From positions 786,968 to 813,764 of the forward strand of contig WELA01007952.1 in the NCBI GenBank assembly GCA_009602735.1: 26,797 bases of DNA, read 5' to 3'. Under the pieces are notes generated by a model, which worked only from the letters and a program-made list of their open reading frames with translations, made no database searches and was not told where the DNA came from. The first letter of the stretch is position 1, and every line of letters starts with the position of its first letter. This document shows positions 1 through 8,745 of this stretch, piece by piece. Source of the DNA: Mesotaenium endlicherianum. Its lineage: Eukaryota > Streptophyta > Zygnematophyceae > Zygnematales > Mesotaeniaceae. The position numbers and the translations under genes were made by a program.

Positions 1-462
1 TGCAATGCCAGAACCTAACTGGACCTCAATAGGCTTGGTTATAACTCCTCCCGGGATACTTGAGGCATCTCCAAGGAATATTCTTCTATTCCCTTGGGTG
101 ACAGTAGGCAGCCTTAGCCGCTTAACTAAGTCCTTGTGGATAAAAGTATGTGACGCCCCTCCGTCAACAAATGCCCTCACCTTCCTACCCGCAATCATGT
201 AATGCAGTAGGATAGGGGGGATTGTCTTTTCCTGACTGTCGCATTGTTCTCCTGACTTAGCAAAGAAATGTTGGACATGAGGTGGAACAAGATCATCCAT
301 AGTGTGCACTCTCTGGAGATCTATATTGCTGATGGTCTCCTTCATCTGGTTGTCAGGCATGCATAGTGAATCCAGTTCAGCAGGACCCATAATACCTGCT
401 ACGAGGGCAGCTAGTGACGACTCACTATCTCTAGCATCCTCACAGTCTGTAGACTGGATTAC
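1..462 (-). CDS. retropepsin-like protease domain, partial
   Basis: A third minus-strand frame is open from about 462 to the window edge and follows the zinc knuckle after another apparent -1 shift (overlap near RQQQSVIQ). It contains a short linker and then VRAFVDGGASHTFIHKDLVK, the flap-side strand of a clan AA aspartic protease of retroelements. The usual D-S/T-G triad reads D-G-G here, a variant also seen in plant gypsy elements. The following LGDASSIPGGV fits the next beta hairpin. Protease matures Gag-Pol. The domain is incomplete and reverse transcriptase is not reached. Confidence 0.7.
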
Positions 463-1935
463 TGACTGTTGCTGTCTTTTGAAGGCTGGTCTTTTCTCTC
501 GACCTTCGGGATGTGCTTGATTGGACACTGCTCTCTGAAGTGACCCGTCTGCTGGCAATGGAAGCAAAATGATTTTGCTGAGGCTGGTCTCGGCTTAGTC
601 CTACCACCACCTCTTCCATAGCCGCCTCGAGAGAAACCACCTCTCCCTCTAGACTGCATAGAATTATACTCATATTCATATTCATCACCCTGATCATCCT
701 CAGCCTGGTCTCCTTCAATCGCATTGTAGAAACCGTGGGGATTTTTGACAACCTTAGACACCAAAGCATTACTCTGGCGCTTGTGATTGAACTGCTGCTG
801 ATCCCAGGCATCAGCATCCTGGATCAAGTAGCCAGTTTCTCATACTTCTTTTCAGCAAAATGCCCAAAGACTTCGGATTTTAAACCATACCTGAAGTATT
901 CTATCCTATATCGCTCTGGCAAGTCTGGCTGCTTCATCATGTTCTCTTGGAACTTTTGAGCAAACTCAGCAACTGAAGGGGTCTGCTTTAGTGTCAAGAA
1001 GATCATTGCATAGATAGCTTTCTCCTGCTGATTGATCACATCAAACTTCTCATGCAGTTTCTCGACAAACTCTACCCAAGTAGGGTCACCGAGTTGTTGA
1101 GCCTTACGCTCTCCTTTCCAATACAGCCACCAGTCTGCTGCACTGCCTTTCAGTAGAGCACCAGTGTGCCTGACCTTCTCGTAATCCTGGAGTTCTGGGT
1201 AGTTCTCCAGCCACTCCTCAACATGAGCCAGAAACTTGATCAGGTGATACTTTTTGTTCCCCTCAGGATCATAATTTTGGGAAGGTTTCGGCTTGAGCTT
1301 ACTAGGCCCTCTGCCACCACCACCAGTGGCTTGAGAACCGAGTTGGTCTCTGTCCCGCAGTAGAGACATTATGATTCTTTTGTCCTCCTGTTGGGACTGA
1401 TACGCGCTCGCCATTTGCGACTGCATTTGCACGAACAATGCTTCCAAATCCACACTCTGAGATGGGAGTCCAGCAAATGCAGCAGTAGCAGTGGCATCCA
1501 CTCGCTGAGTAGTGTCCTCAACAGTCCCTCTTGCTCCTGCAGCAACAATCCTGCCGCTTTCAGCCGGTCACGAATTTGACCTAGGGGCACATCGAGTTGT
1601 ACAGCAGGAGGTGGGTTCAGAACATTGGCCCTTGATGCCATAAGTACTTCAACAGTGCGCTCGCTCGCTGGCTGTCCTTCTCTCCTTTTTGTATCTTCAA
1701 CAGTCTTTGCTAATTGTTCAGCTTCTAATCTGGCTCTCTCCTCCTCAGCCTGCTGTGCTGCGACTGCGGCAATAACAGCTGCCTCATTTGCAGCCTCCCT
1801 AGTTGCAGTATCTGCCACTGCTTCAGAATAGGTGCGGGTTCCCGCTACATGGCTTTCAGCTTGATTTTTGACATTCTCGTTATCTTGATTCTCCATGTCT
1901 CGGGAGTTGCTAGTTTGAAACCTTGTCCTTACCAT
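460..1935 (-). pseudogene. gag: gag polyprotein, frame-broken
   Basis: Gag packages the element RNA into virus-like particles. The start ATG is at 1935-1933. The N-terminal part (1935 to about 1550) is Ala/Glu-rich and likely coiled coil (AAQQAEEERARLEAEQ). The frame then shifts near 1545-1570. The second frame (to a TGA at 826-824) carries the gag core, with WLENYPELQDYEKVRHTGAL, KGSAADWWLYW and a C-terminal helix block. A second shift close to 830 leads into a basic Gly/Arg-rich linker and a CCHC zinc knuckle, CFHCQQTGHFREQC (CX2CX4HX4C), before a TAA at 461-459. Each step between frames equals a net change of -1. Homology runs on across the breaks, so this is one gene with lesions, not three genes. 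Confidence 0.8.
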
Positions 1936-1956
1936 ACAAAGAAGACTATGATAACA

Positions 1957-1968
1957 GCTTCGATACCA
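1957..1968 (-). other. probable primer-binding site (tRNA-iMet type)
   Basis: The minus strand reads TGGTATCGAAGC 22 bases before the gag ATG. Plant LTR elements primed by initiator tRNA-Met usually show TGGTATCAGAGC, so 10 of 12 positions agree. It lies 11 bases from a TG...CA-type LTR border at 1980. Confidence 0.6.
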
Positions 1969-1979
1969 CTAAAATAAAT

Positions 1980-2703
1980 TGTCTTACCAAAGAGGCGATT
2001 GTAAGGTTATGAATGTGTAGTTTGTATCTTTCTAGTATTTTATATGCATAGAGTGTAGTTTTAGAAGAACTTTGGCCTTTATTTCAAATCATTTGGTCAA
2101 GTATTGAGAAAGTTATGAATTTTGAACGTTTTTAGTAAGTTTTTAATGTCACAGATTCTATTTAGTGACAAGGACAGGTCCAGTGACAAAATTTCGGTTG
2201 GAGTCCAGGAAGTAGGACATTGAAACATGAGGGTTCCAAAAACTACGTACAATTACGTAGTGCGAAAGTGATCGTGGAATTTCTAGAACTCCGTGAGGAG
2301 TTAGTGGATTGTGTAGTAGAATATTCTAGAGGGTGATTGTGTGCGTGTGAGTGTGCTAGCTTGTCCAACTAGGCAAGGTCACCTACATGGAAGGAGCCAT
2401 AGGGGAAGGTTCTGGAGGTACTTTGCTAGAGAGGACACTTAGAGTTGAAGCATAAAAGAGGGGGTCTTGTCAGTCTAGTCTAGTCTAGTCTAACCTTCTT
2501 ATCTTGTACACGACTTTACTTAATAAAGTGAGTTCTTTTCCACTCCTCTCTCATGTAGCCCTCTAACTCTTGCAAGGGTGGCATACCACCAGGCCACTCC
2601 ACCTTGTGTATGCAACTAGGAAAGGTCCCCGTGCACGCCTCCACTCGCGGGTGAGGGTGCGTGAGTGTGTATGGGCGCACTCCCCGCACCCTTCCCCCTT
2701 TCA
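1980..2703. repeat. LTR-like sequence next to the gag element
   Basis: If the primer-binding site is right, the 5' LTR lies here, read on the minus strand and ending ...GGTAAGACA at 1980. A possible outer border is TGAAAGGGGG on the minus strand at 2703, giving a TG...CA unit of about 724 bp. The plus strand, however, carries the clearer promoter and poly(A)-like signals: CATAAAAGAGG at about 2451, then a TCTAG repeat (about 2474-2492), then AATAAAG at 2522. Either the LTR carries signals on both strands, or a second plus-oriented LTR is nested here. No second LTR copy is present to settle the borders. Confidence 0.35.
2242..2261. repeat. 8-bp inverted repeat with ACGT cores
   Basis: ACTACGTA and TACGTAGT are perfect reverse complements separated by CAAT. 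Each arm holds a TACGTA core of the sort bound by bZIP factors. It lies in the LTR-like region and may be a regulatory site; this is inference. Confidence 0.45.
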
Positions 2704-2894
2704 GCGATTAACAATTAATGAAGATCTTTATATCAGCAAGTATTCTTTATGGTATTTTCTGTTAAATGATAAAAAAGCAAAAAGACAACACACTAGCAGT
2801 GAACAATACTCGTAAGTCAAATGGAAGTAAACTAGCATCAATAATGCAATCAGTAAACTCACACATAAGCTAGGCTAGAAGACAGTGCATATCA

Positions 2895-3182
2895 ATGGCT
2901 TCTCGCCTTGGATTCAGATCCCTCTCAGTAAACTGTACAAGAGAGTTGGCCTCGTTTCCGAATGCCAAACTCAAGGGCAATACCTAGCATATGTACAGGG
3001 AATGAGTTCACTGTTCAACGGCCAGTGCGATGGCACCGCCTTCCCGGGAGTTAACCACGTTGGTAGGACCTCGGTTAACCAAATCCACCTCCATCTCCCA
3101 TCATCCCGAATCGCCATCCATCCTAAGGATGTCATCTGGCCATTCATCTAGCACACCACACTTAGATGCATATCGAGGCAGT
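2895..3182 (+). pseudogene. broken ORF with organelle-presequence character
   Basis: From ATG 2895 one plus frame can be read for 96 codons up to an N at 3183, interrupted only by TAG after 30 codons and TGA six codons later. The first residues (MASRLGFRSLSVNCTREL) are Ser/Arg-rich and lack acidic residues until position 17, as in mitochondrial presequences. After the stops the frame is again Ser/Thr/Arg-rich (VHCSTASAMAPPSRELTT). Each stop could arise by a C-to-T change, from CAG and CGA. No family is recognised. It could be a decayed first exon of a nuclear gene for an organellar protein, or chance. Confidence 0.3.
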
Positions 3183-3211
3183 NACCACACTTAGATGCAT
3201 ATCTAGGCAGT
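3155..3211. repeat. 28-bp duplication flanking an N (assembly join)
   Basis: The 28 bases at 3155-3182 recur at 3184-3211 with a single mismatch (CGAGG versus CTAGG), separated by one N at 3183. This is what an unmerged overlap between two contig ends looks like, so the duplication is probably artificial. Confidence 0.8.
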
Positions 3212-4085
3212 TCGCTGCTACCGAGTACGGAATGCAGCTGGCTGGCAAAGAATGTGTCAGCAAGCTGACCTAGTAGACTTCAGCCTGCTGCTCCCGGCTG
3301 AGTCATTAAACTGGTAATTATATAAAGTCCAGCAGGCTCAATACTAACTAAGTTCAGCAGGCTAAACTTATTTAACTATTATATTTAAATGAATATTATA
3401 TCTACCAATATACTGATTCATTACACAAGTCTTGCTGCAGCTCAGTGGCATCTCCCCTGCCTTCCTTCATTATGGTTTTTGGCCCAACAACTACCTTGAC
3501 TAAAACATTTTTGAAATGTGCAATATTCAGCCACACCTCATATATCATATATATTTCGGAAGGTAATGCCACACTCTAGGTCACTATGCTTTTACTTTTT
3601 TAAGAAAGTTTTTTTTCTGCCCGAAGTATGTAAAAAAAAAAATTCAAAAAAAAGATCGATAAAACTGCTAACTTCAAGAGACTAACCTGAAGTCCACACT
3701 CGTTTTCACATGTTGTAATTTTTGCCAAAGGTGCACATACATGTCCAGAGTGAGTGTATGAAATCTTGGACTGATTGCTTCAATATCCTAGGAGTTACAC
3801 CATTTGCCAATTGGGGGGGCTTACATGGCCCTGCTTTTTTGGCACGGCCTAATAAGAGTTTGAGCATGACTTATTCTCAAGACACTTGTAGAGCTCTTTG
3901 CAAGATGATCAAACTTGAAATTTGAGGATGTAATGTCTAACATGGACATCTTAGTGACCATATTTTTATTTAATTAAATTAATATAAGATAAATTAATTA
4001 AATCATAAATGATATGTTCAGGGACAAACAATTGCAATTTTTCATTTTCAATATTAAAAAAAAAGAATATATGTAAGTAAGCCCT
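3212..4085. other. AT-rich DNA without a recognised gene
   Basis: No coding sequence is supported. The stretch has A/T homopolymers near 3610-3655 and 4058, and an almost pure AT block with repeated TTAATTAA-like words at 3960-4010. Confidence 0.5.
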
Positions 4086-6645
4086 TTAAAGTCATACTAT
4101 GGCTTAACAAACATTGAATACAAAATGTAATTGTTATAGCAAAGATAAAAAATCTGCTACATTGACAAAAAGTGCGCGCGTCTTGCCTAATTTTGCCCCT
4201 CACCTCTAACCTCCCTTCTTGCTCCTACATCAAGATAATCAATTTGCCTCTTTGTGTGATATCTCTGAGAGCATTGAGCAGGGCACAAGTACACATTGCA
4301 AGGCTCACACATCATGTAAACTTTAGGAGCTCTCACACCAGATGCACGTTTCCCGAAGGTGCCAGCTGTGCACACTACGCAGCGCTTACTTTTCTTCACC
4401 TTTGTGGGGAAGTGCCTGTGAGTCCATCTTGCACCTGCAACTGTTGGGACTGGGGTAGTCCGGGTCACCACCTTGCTTGGGCCCTCATCATGAGGATGGC
4501 TAAATGTGCACATCTCATCCATAACCTCCATGTACATGTCGAATTTGTCTTTCTCTGGATGTGCCATCTTGTATAAGATGAACCCGTTAGCGAGCAACCC
4601 ATCAAATATTCCCCAACAGGCCCTATGCCACCATTTTCTATTGATTAGTACTCTCTCCGTGCTGTAGTTCCTAGCTAGGCACAGGGCATCAAACTGATCT
4701 ACTGCATCTTTGTACAAGTTATAGTGCTCTACTATTTCAGGAGCTGGCAGGAACTCTTTTTCTTTGCCGACACGCCTAAGTTGAGTTTTAGGAGCCAGCC
4801 CTTTGGCTGTGGACCAAAAGGCACAAGGCATCTAACCAGTCCATGTGTATGCAACCATTGGAGGATGCTCATTATATGCAGCTTTACAGTGGCCTGGCTG
4901 GGGAGTTTTAGGCTGCATCCACAACATCTTAGAAGGTTAATGCTTTCTACTGGTGACAATGATGCCAGTTGCAGCATGCCCCATCTTAGCTAAGCTTGAG
5001 AAAAGGGCAAGAGAAGAGAAACCTCTATTAACAACTAAACTGAATAGCCTACCTACAGGCAACATACTGACCAGGCCTAAGACCACTTGAGTATTTTGAC
5101 CAACCACCTCCACTCTGTCATAGATAATGAATGCATAGCAGAAATAGGTGATAGCATCACAGAGTGTAAAAACTTCCATGCCATACTTGTATGGCTTGCT
5201 AGGATTGTATACTCTAATTGGACATTATCTATTTCTAATAGGAATAGTTCTCTCATCTATTGTCATGTTCTCTCCAAGGCTGTAGTATTCTGAAAAAAGT
5301 CTTATGACACAAGTTTGTAAAAGGTTGTAATTGCCACAACTTATACTCTCTAGAATCTGAAGGAAAACAAGCTCTGTTCTTATTATCTTTCACATGAAAA
5401 TATCTCCTTATATTCTTGAACCTATTCCGACTCATGAACCTACCAAAACTAGGAAGAGTAATAGGACCCTTAACTGTTTTTTGCCAGTATTTACCCAGCA
5501 TTGAGAGAGTATGCAAGCCCATGGCCATGTACAGACCATGAAAAATTACTATCTCTTTGCATGTAACAGGCAACCAATCTTTGCAACCACTCAAAGAGGC
5601 ATACCTATTGGTTTCTACAACAAGCTGTTCAAAAAACCACATAGGCATCAAGAGGCAGAACACTCCAAAGGAAGACAAAGCACGGAATCTCCTGTCAGAA
5701 AGCCCTTGTAGTCCATGGTGGTATGGCTTACTAGGCTGCAGGAGGTCTTCATCATAACTCTATCTTGGAGCTACTGGTTGCCAGTCCCACACATCTTCCT
5801 CTTCTTGGTCCTCCTCTTCTTGGGTGTCCTCTTGCATGGTCACACACACAGAAATGGTGTCCTCCTCCTCCTCGGATGCAGAGTTGTTTTCCTGGATGTT
5901 AGAAGCATCAGACACTGTGTCTAACTGCACACATGGACTTTTCTCTTTCCTGCTAATCTGCCTTGCTTGAATCATGAACTTACTTCTGAATGCAAGGGTT
6001 GTTATGCTTCCGCTGCCAGAAGGTTTGCGTCTCTTTCTAACAGGCTCAGATGCAGTGTTAGACTGATTGTTATGAAGGTCCTACACCACAGGAGTCTTTA
6101 AAATGGCAGCCTGAGATGACCTAAACAGAGCCTGACTGTCAGGCTGAGAATCCGGCTGAGAGACTTCTCTTTTTCGCTTATAGACTCCTACAGAGACCAT
6201 CTCAAAATTGTATGCATGGTACCTAAGGGAGTTCTCTACTAGAGCTTGAGTATACTTGGGTTTGGTCTTGTTAAATGCAAAGAATACTACAGAATAAGAT
6301 TCTTGACCTCTCTTACCCTCGCACCGTTGCTTCACATCTCTTATCAAGTACATCTCCTCACATTCGTCACCAAATCGATCAAATGCCCATGGTTGACCGT
6401 AGGTTATGGCCGGCACAAGGATTCTAGACCCTACAAGAGCGTCGTGAGAAGTTCCTGCGTCATCCATGGCAGAATTAAGAAGGCCGATGAGGAAGAAGGG
6501 TGCTATTTCGAAGCAAACAGAGAGTCTTTCTCTTCGATGAAATTGGAAATTAGCATGTACAAAAATGACCCCCCCATGCGCGTGTTTTGTCGGAATGATC
6601 TCGCAATTTAATCCGAGTGTTGTTGTGGCATAGCCCACCTTTTAA
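4086..6645 (-). mobile_element. decayed piggyBac-type DNA transposon
   Basis: The transposase remnant (4187-6467) is flanked by TTAA at 4086-4089 and 6642-6645, the target duplication expected of piggyBac. Reading inward, the two ends resemble each other: AGTCATACTATGGC on the left and AAGGTGGGCTATGCC on the right, sharing CTATG and then AACAA at nearly the same offset. This gives an element of about 2.56 kb, normal for the superfamily, with the start codon about 175 bp inside one end. The transposase call is firm. The exact ends are inference because the inverted-repeat match is only about 14 of 25 positions and TTAA is common in AT-rich DNA. Confidence 0.7.
4187..6467 (-). pseudogene. piggyBac transposase (DDE_Tnp_1_7), inactivated
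   Basis: PiggyBac transposase cuts and joins DNA at TTAA. The first plausible ATG is at 6467 (MDDAGTSHDALVG). Domains in order: an N-terminal module (VGSRILVPAITYGQPWAFDR), a basic stretch (VRKRRKP, possible nuclear signal), an acidic linker, then the DDE fold: FFEQLVVETNRYA, MSRNRFKNIRRYFHVKDN, MTIDERTIPIRNR, NRGFSSLALFSSL, YKDAVDQFD and KWWHRACWGIFDGLLANGF. It ends in the Cys/His-rich domain CVVC...CEPC...LCPAQC. Five in-frame stops (6083-6081, 5762-5760, 5227-5225, 4939-4937, 4834-4832) and one frameshift near 5285 break it. The first and third catalytic Asp (MTIDE, AVDQFD) remain; the middle one appears as Asn (VVNRGFSS). The copy cannot be active. Confidence 0.85.
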
Positions 6646-6724
6646 GACAATTTTCAAAGAAAACGGATTAATATTCAGTAAGTTAGAGCATGCACTAGGG
6701 CGGCAAGTAGTTGGCCATAATGTG

Positions 6725-7425
6725 TCATATAGGCCACATATGCCCCTTCGGTCCATCTAGTGTTAATATAACTAGATGAAGGCTTATTCTCCTTATAAGA
6801 ATCTTTCTTTTGCTTCTCCATTCTACTCCGACACATGGTATCCAAGTCCTCATGATCTTAATTACATCATTCACTACTGGCCATTGGTGTTCTTCTGCTA
6901 ACCATATCAGCCTCTTTCTGAATGTCATAGCAGTCAGGCCAGAAGCGAGCGTGGTACCTGTCTTCTCGAAGTCGCTTTCAGTCGATTTTGCTTCAACTTA
7001 CAGGTTGGCCTCCTCCAATTCGTTGACAAATATTACATTTACCTTGTCCTCCACTGACATTTTACTCATGCATGCCATGTCTTTCTCCTCCTGTATACGC
7101 TTCCATGCTCTGGCAAGCTGATGTGTCTTGGAGTTGCTGTCTGCTTGTGCTCTCTTAGCTACAGCTTTCATTTTATTCTTGATAAGAACATTAAGGACTT
7201 GCAGCAATTTGTCCATCTTTTCAATAAAGACTAGTCCCGTCGTGTTGGAAGTTTGCTGCTGTATAAGTTTGGCTGCTGCTACCTGCGAAGGTTCTGGAGG
7301 CTTCTGAGATGTCAATTCTTTGCCTGGACCATTCTCATGACAGCCTCTTTATCTGCGTTTGACAATGTAGAGAAACTAACTTCAGAAATGCCTGACCCTT
7401 CAACAGTCTTGCCTTTGGAAGCAAC
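6725..7425 (-). pseudogene. broken retroelement-like coding fragment, helical
   Basis: A minus-strand reading frame enters from the TRIM border (VASKGKTVEGSG...SNADKEAVMRMVQAK), shifts frame near 7312, runs to a TAA at 7000-6998, and continues in the same frame to 6725. The middle is strongly helical (EKMDKLLQVLNVLIKNKM, THQLARAWKRIQEEKD). The end includes RKRLIWLAEEHQWPVVND followed by EWRSKRK. That tail resembles the KLADxSExGWxVVxEY region of gag-like proteins in some animal and algal retroelements, but the likeness is from memory and weak. The TAA overlaps a good donor (CT|GTAAGT), so a spliced gene is an alternative. The TRIM insertion at 7426 cuts its upstream part. Confidence 0.35.
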
Positions 7426-7565
7426 TGTAACGATCCGCTGCGTGGCGGGTTGCGGCGCGTGCGACACGTCGCCGAATGCAACCGAAAGTTTCGGTTTGAA
7501 TTGTATAAGTACAATTGCCGCGCGATCAAAGTACCTCAAGTTACCTTCTCGTTTGTATCACTACA
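7426..7565 (+). repeat. TRIM left LTR (140 bp)
   Basis: First copy of the 140-bp terminal repeat. It contains AATTGTA-TAAG-TACAATT, a 7-bp inverted repeat with a TATAAG core that may act as the promoter; the same words survive in the other copy. Confidence 0.8.
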
Positions 7566-7566
7566 A

Positions 7567-7577
7567 TGGTATTGGAG
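7567..7577 (+). other. TRIM primer-binding site
   Basis: TGGTATTGGAG lies one base past the left LTR. It agrees with the initiator tRNA-Met type TGGTATCAGAG at 9 of 11 positions. Confidence 0.6.
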
Positions 7578-7610
7578 TGCGAACATACGCAACCGTGTCC
7601 ATGAGGCCAG

Positions 7611-7621
7611 GGTTCAAATCC
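7611..7621 (+). promoter_or_regulatory. B-box-like word (Pol III internal promoter?)
   Basis: GGTTCAAATCC matches the tRNA B-box GGTTCRANNCC. A D-arm-like helix (CACT 7559-7562 with AGTG 7576-7579, enclosing a GGTATTGG loop) sits at tRNA-like distance upstream and straddles the LTR border. The T-stem has only about three good pairs, so this is not a functional tRNA gene. Confidence 0.4.
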
Positions 7622-7624
7622 CAA

Positions 7625-7753
7625 TGAGCACAAGGGTGCTCAGGGTGAGAGACTGGTCGATGGTACGACCGTACGGCGATATTTGGATCGTACTAAGAAA
7701 AGGCACTATCTTGGAATAATGTCCCTTGCACCCCCGAGGCATAAGTGCTCGGG
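7625..7753 (+). repeat. three hairpins in the TRIM interior
   Basis: Three stems follow one another: TGAGCAC/GTGCTCA (7625-7631 with 7636-7642, loop AAGG), GGTCG/CGACC (7655-7659 with 7666-7670) and CCCGAG/CTCGGG (7733-7738 with 7748-7753). They suggest a folded RNA, perhaps for packaging or dimerisation. Confidence 0.5.
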
Positions 7754-7767
7754 ACGTGCACACTTGT

Positions 7768-7779
7768 AAGTGGGAGGAG
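7768..7779 (+). other. TRIM polypurine tract
   Basis: AAGTGGGAGGAG, purine except for one T, abuts the right LTR. Such tracts prime plus-strand synthesis in LTR elements. Confidence 0.65.
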
Positions 7780-7919
7780 TGTAACGATCCCTCGCGTGGC
7801 CGATTGCGGCGCGTGCGACACGTCCTTTAACGCGACCGGAAGTGTCGGTTTAAATTGTATAAGTACAATTGGCGCGCGATCAAAGTACCTTGAATTACCT
7901 TTACGTTTGTATCGCTACA
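7780..7919 (+). repeat. TRIM right LTR (140 bp)
   Basis: Second copy, directly after the polypurine tract. It has the same length as the left copy with about 21 substitutions and no net indel. The conserved blocks are the first 11 bases, a 21-base GC-rich block, the TATA-containing inverted repeat, GCGCGATCAAAGTACC and the last dozen bases. Confidence 0.8.
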
Positions 7920-8419
7920 CAGATACATGATGGAGGTTCTCAGCCATGGCTAGAGTCTGAGATTTTGGCAGATTATTAGCACGAATATGAAGCATCACCC
8001 TTTGGTGTAGCTTGCTGAGCATGAGCGTAACTTGACGGAGAAAGATCTACTAGGCTATTGCTTAACTTCATGCGATGACGACTGACTTGATGACTATGGC
8101 TATAAGTAGTAAAGAATGCATCTAGGGACTTGGTACATCCGACACTTGTTTGCGCGGTATGCATTTATATTTGAAAGTATCTATAAGACTTATGCATTAG
8201 TATTTTATTGAAATGATTAATGTATCACAAATCTTGATTTCAAATATGTCTATGACATATTTTAAATTTTCAGATTCTATGAGCAAGCTTGCTCACAGCA
8301 GGCTTGCACAAACTGCATCTACTGCATCTAACAAATGTTGCTGCTTCTGACAGGTCATCGACTACTATGAGATATACCTTGTAGATACCCTTACCAGCTT
8401 GTACGAATTCGTACAATCC
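7920..8419. other. no gene recognised
   Basis: Only short broken frames are present. A plus frame near 8018-8088 (EHERNLTEKDLLGYCLTSC) has a protein-like look but is closed by stops on both sides. A perfect 14-bp palindrome, GTACGAATTCGTAC, lies at 8401-8414. Confidence 0.4.
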
Positions 8420-8745
8420 ACTTGACTCCAACACGCACTGATATTTACATATACTGATACACCCCCCCCACTTTGTCGCCCCTATTCGGCTTTCACCAGG
8501 TGTAGACTCTAGAGGTGATGACCGCTCGACCTGTCGCTCTTTACTCGACGCACTTATAAGACTAATTGCATTGATATGCACCTTTCAATTTGTCGCCCCT
8601 ACTTGGCTTTCACCATATGTACACGTGATGGTCGCTTTATTATTCGCTCTTTACTCCAGCACGCACGTATATTGACCAACGTACGCTGATATACACTTTC
8701 CATTTTGTTGCCCCTATTAGACTTTCACTATGTGTGCACACCTTG
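8420..8745. repeat. diverged tandem repeat, period about 116 bp
   Basis: Nearly three copies follow each other, best marked by TGTCGCCCCTATTCGGCTTT at 8474, TGTCGCCCCTACTTGGCTTT at 8591 and TGTTGCCCCTATTAGACTTT at 8706, spaced 117 and 115 bp. Each is followed by TCACC/TCACT and, in the first two, later GCTCTTTACTC and an ACGCAC word. Copies are diverged. No coding role is seen. Confidence 0.75.

Larger units (their letters stand above)
1..1980 (-). mobile_element. Ty3/gypsy-like LTR retrotransposon, 5' part
   Basis: This is the 5' portion of an LTR retrotransposon read on the minus strand. From high to low coordinates the order is primer-binding site (1957-1968), gag with a retrotransposon-gag domain and a CCHC zinc knuckle, then an aspartic-protease domain that runs off the window at position 1. 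Reverse transcriptase and integrase would lie outside. The domain order and the gag style match Ty3/gypsy rather than copia elements, although without the pol order this is inference. The coding frame is broken at three places, so this copy is probably dead unless some of the shifts are sequencing errors or programmed. Confidence 0.8.
7426..7919 (+). mobile_element. TRIM (miniature LTR retrotransposon)
   Basis: Two direct repeats of exactly 140 bp (7426-7565 and 7780-7919) both start TGTAACGATCC and end CTACA, giving TG...CA termini. The 214-bp interior has TGGTATTGGAG, like the tRNA-iMet primer-binding site, one base after the first repeat, and the purine tract AAGTGGGAGGAG touching the second. 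This is the full non-coding layout of a TRIM in plus orientation. About 21 mismatches separate the LTRs (about 85% identity), so the insertion is old. No clean 5-bp target duplication is visible (GCAAC versus CAGAT). A tRNA-derived SINE with duplicated ends is a less likely alternative, raised by a B-box-like word inside. Confidence 0.8.

Noticed and set aside
7559..7630. tRNA gene suggested by the B-box-like GGTTCAAATCC
   Set aside because: The acceptor stem is missing and the T-stem has only about three pairs; the TRIM layout explains the region better.
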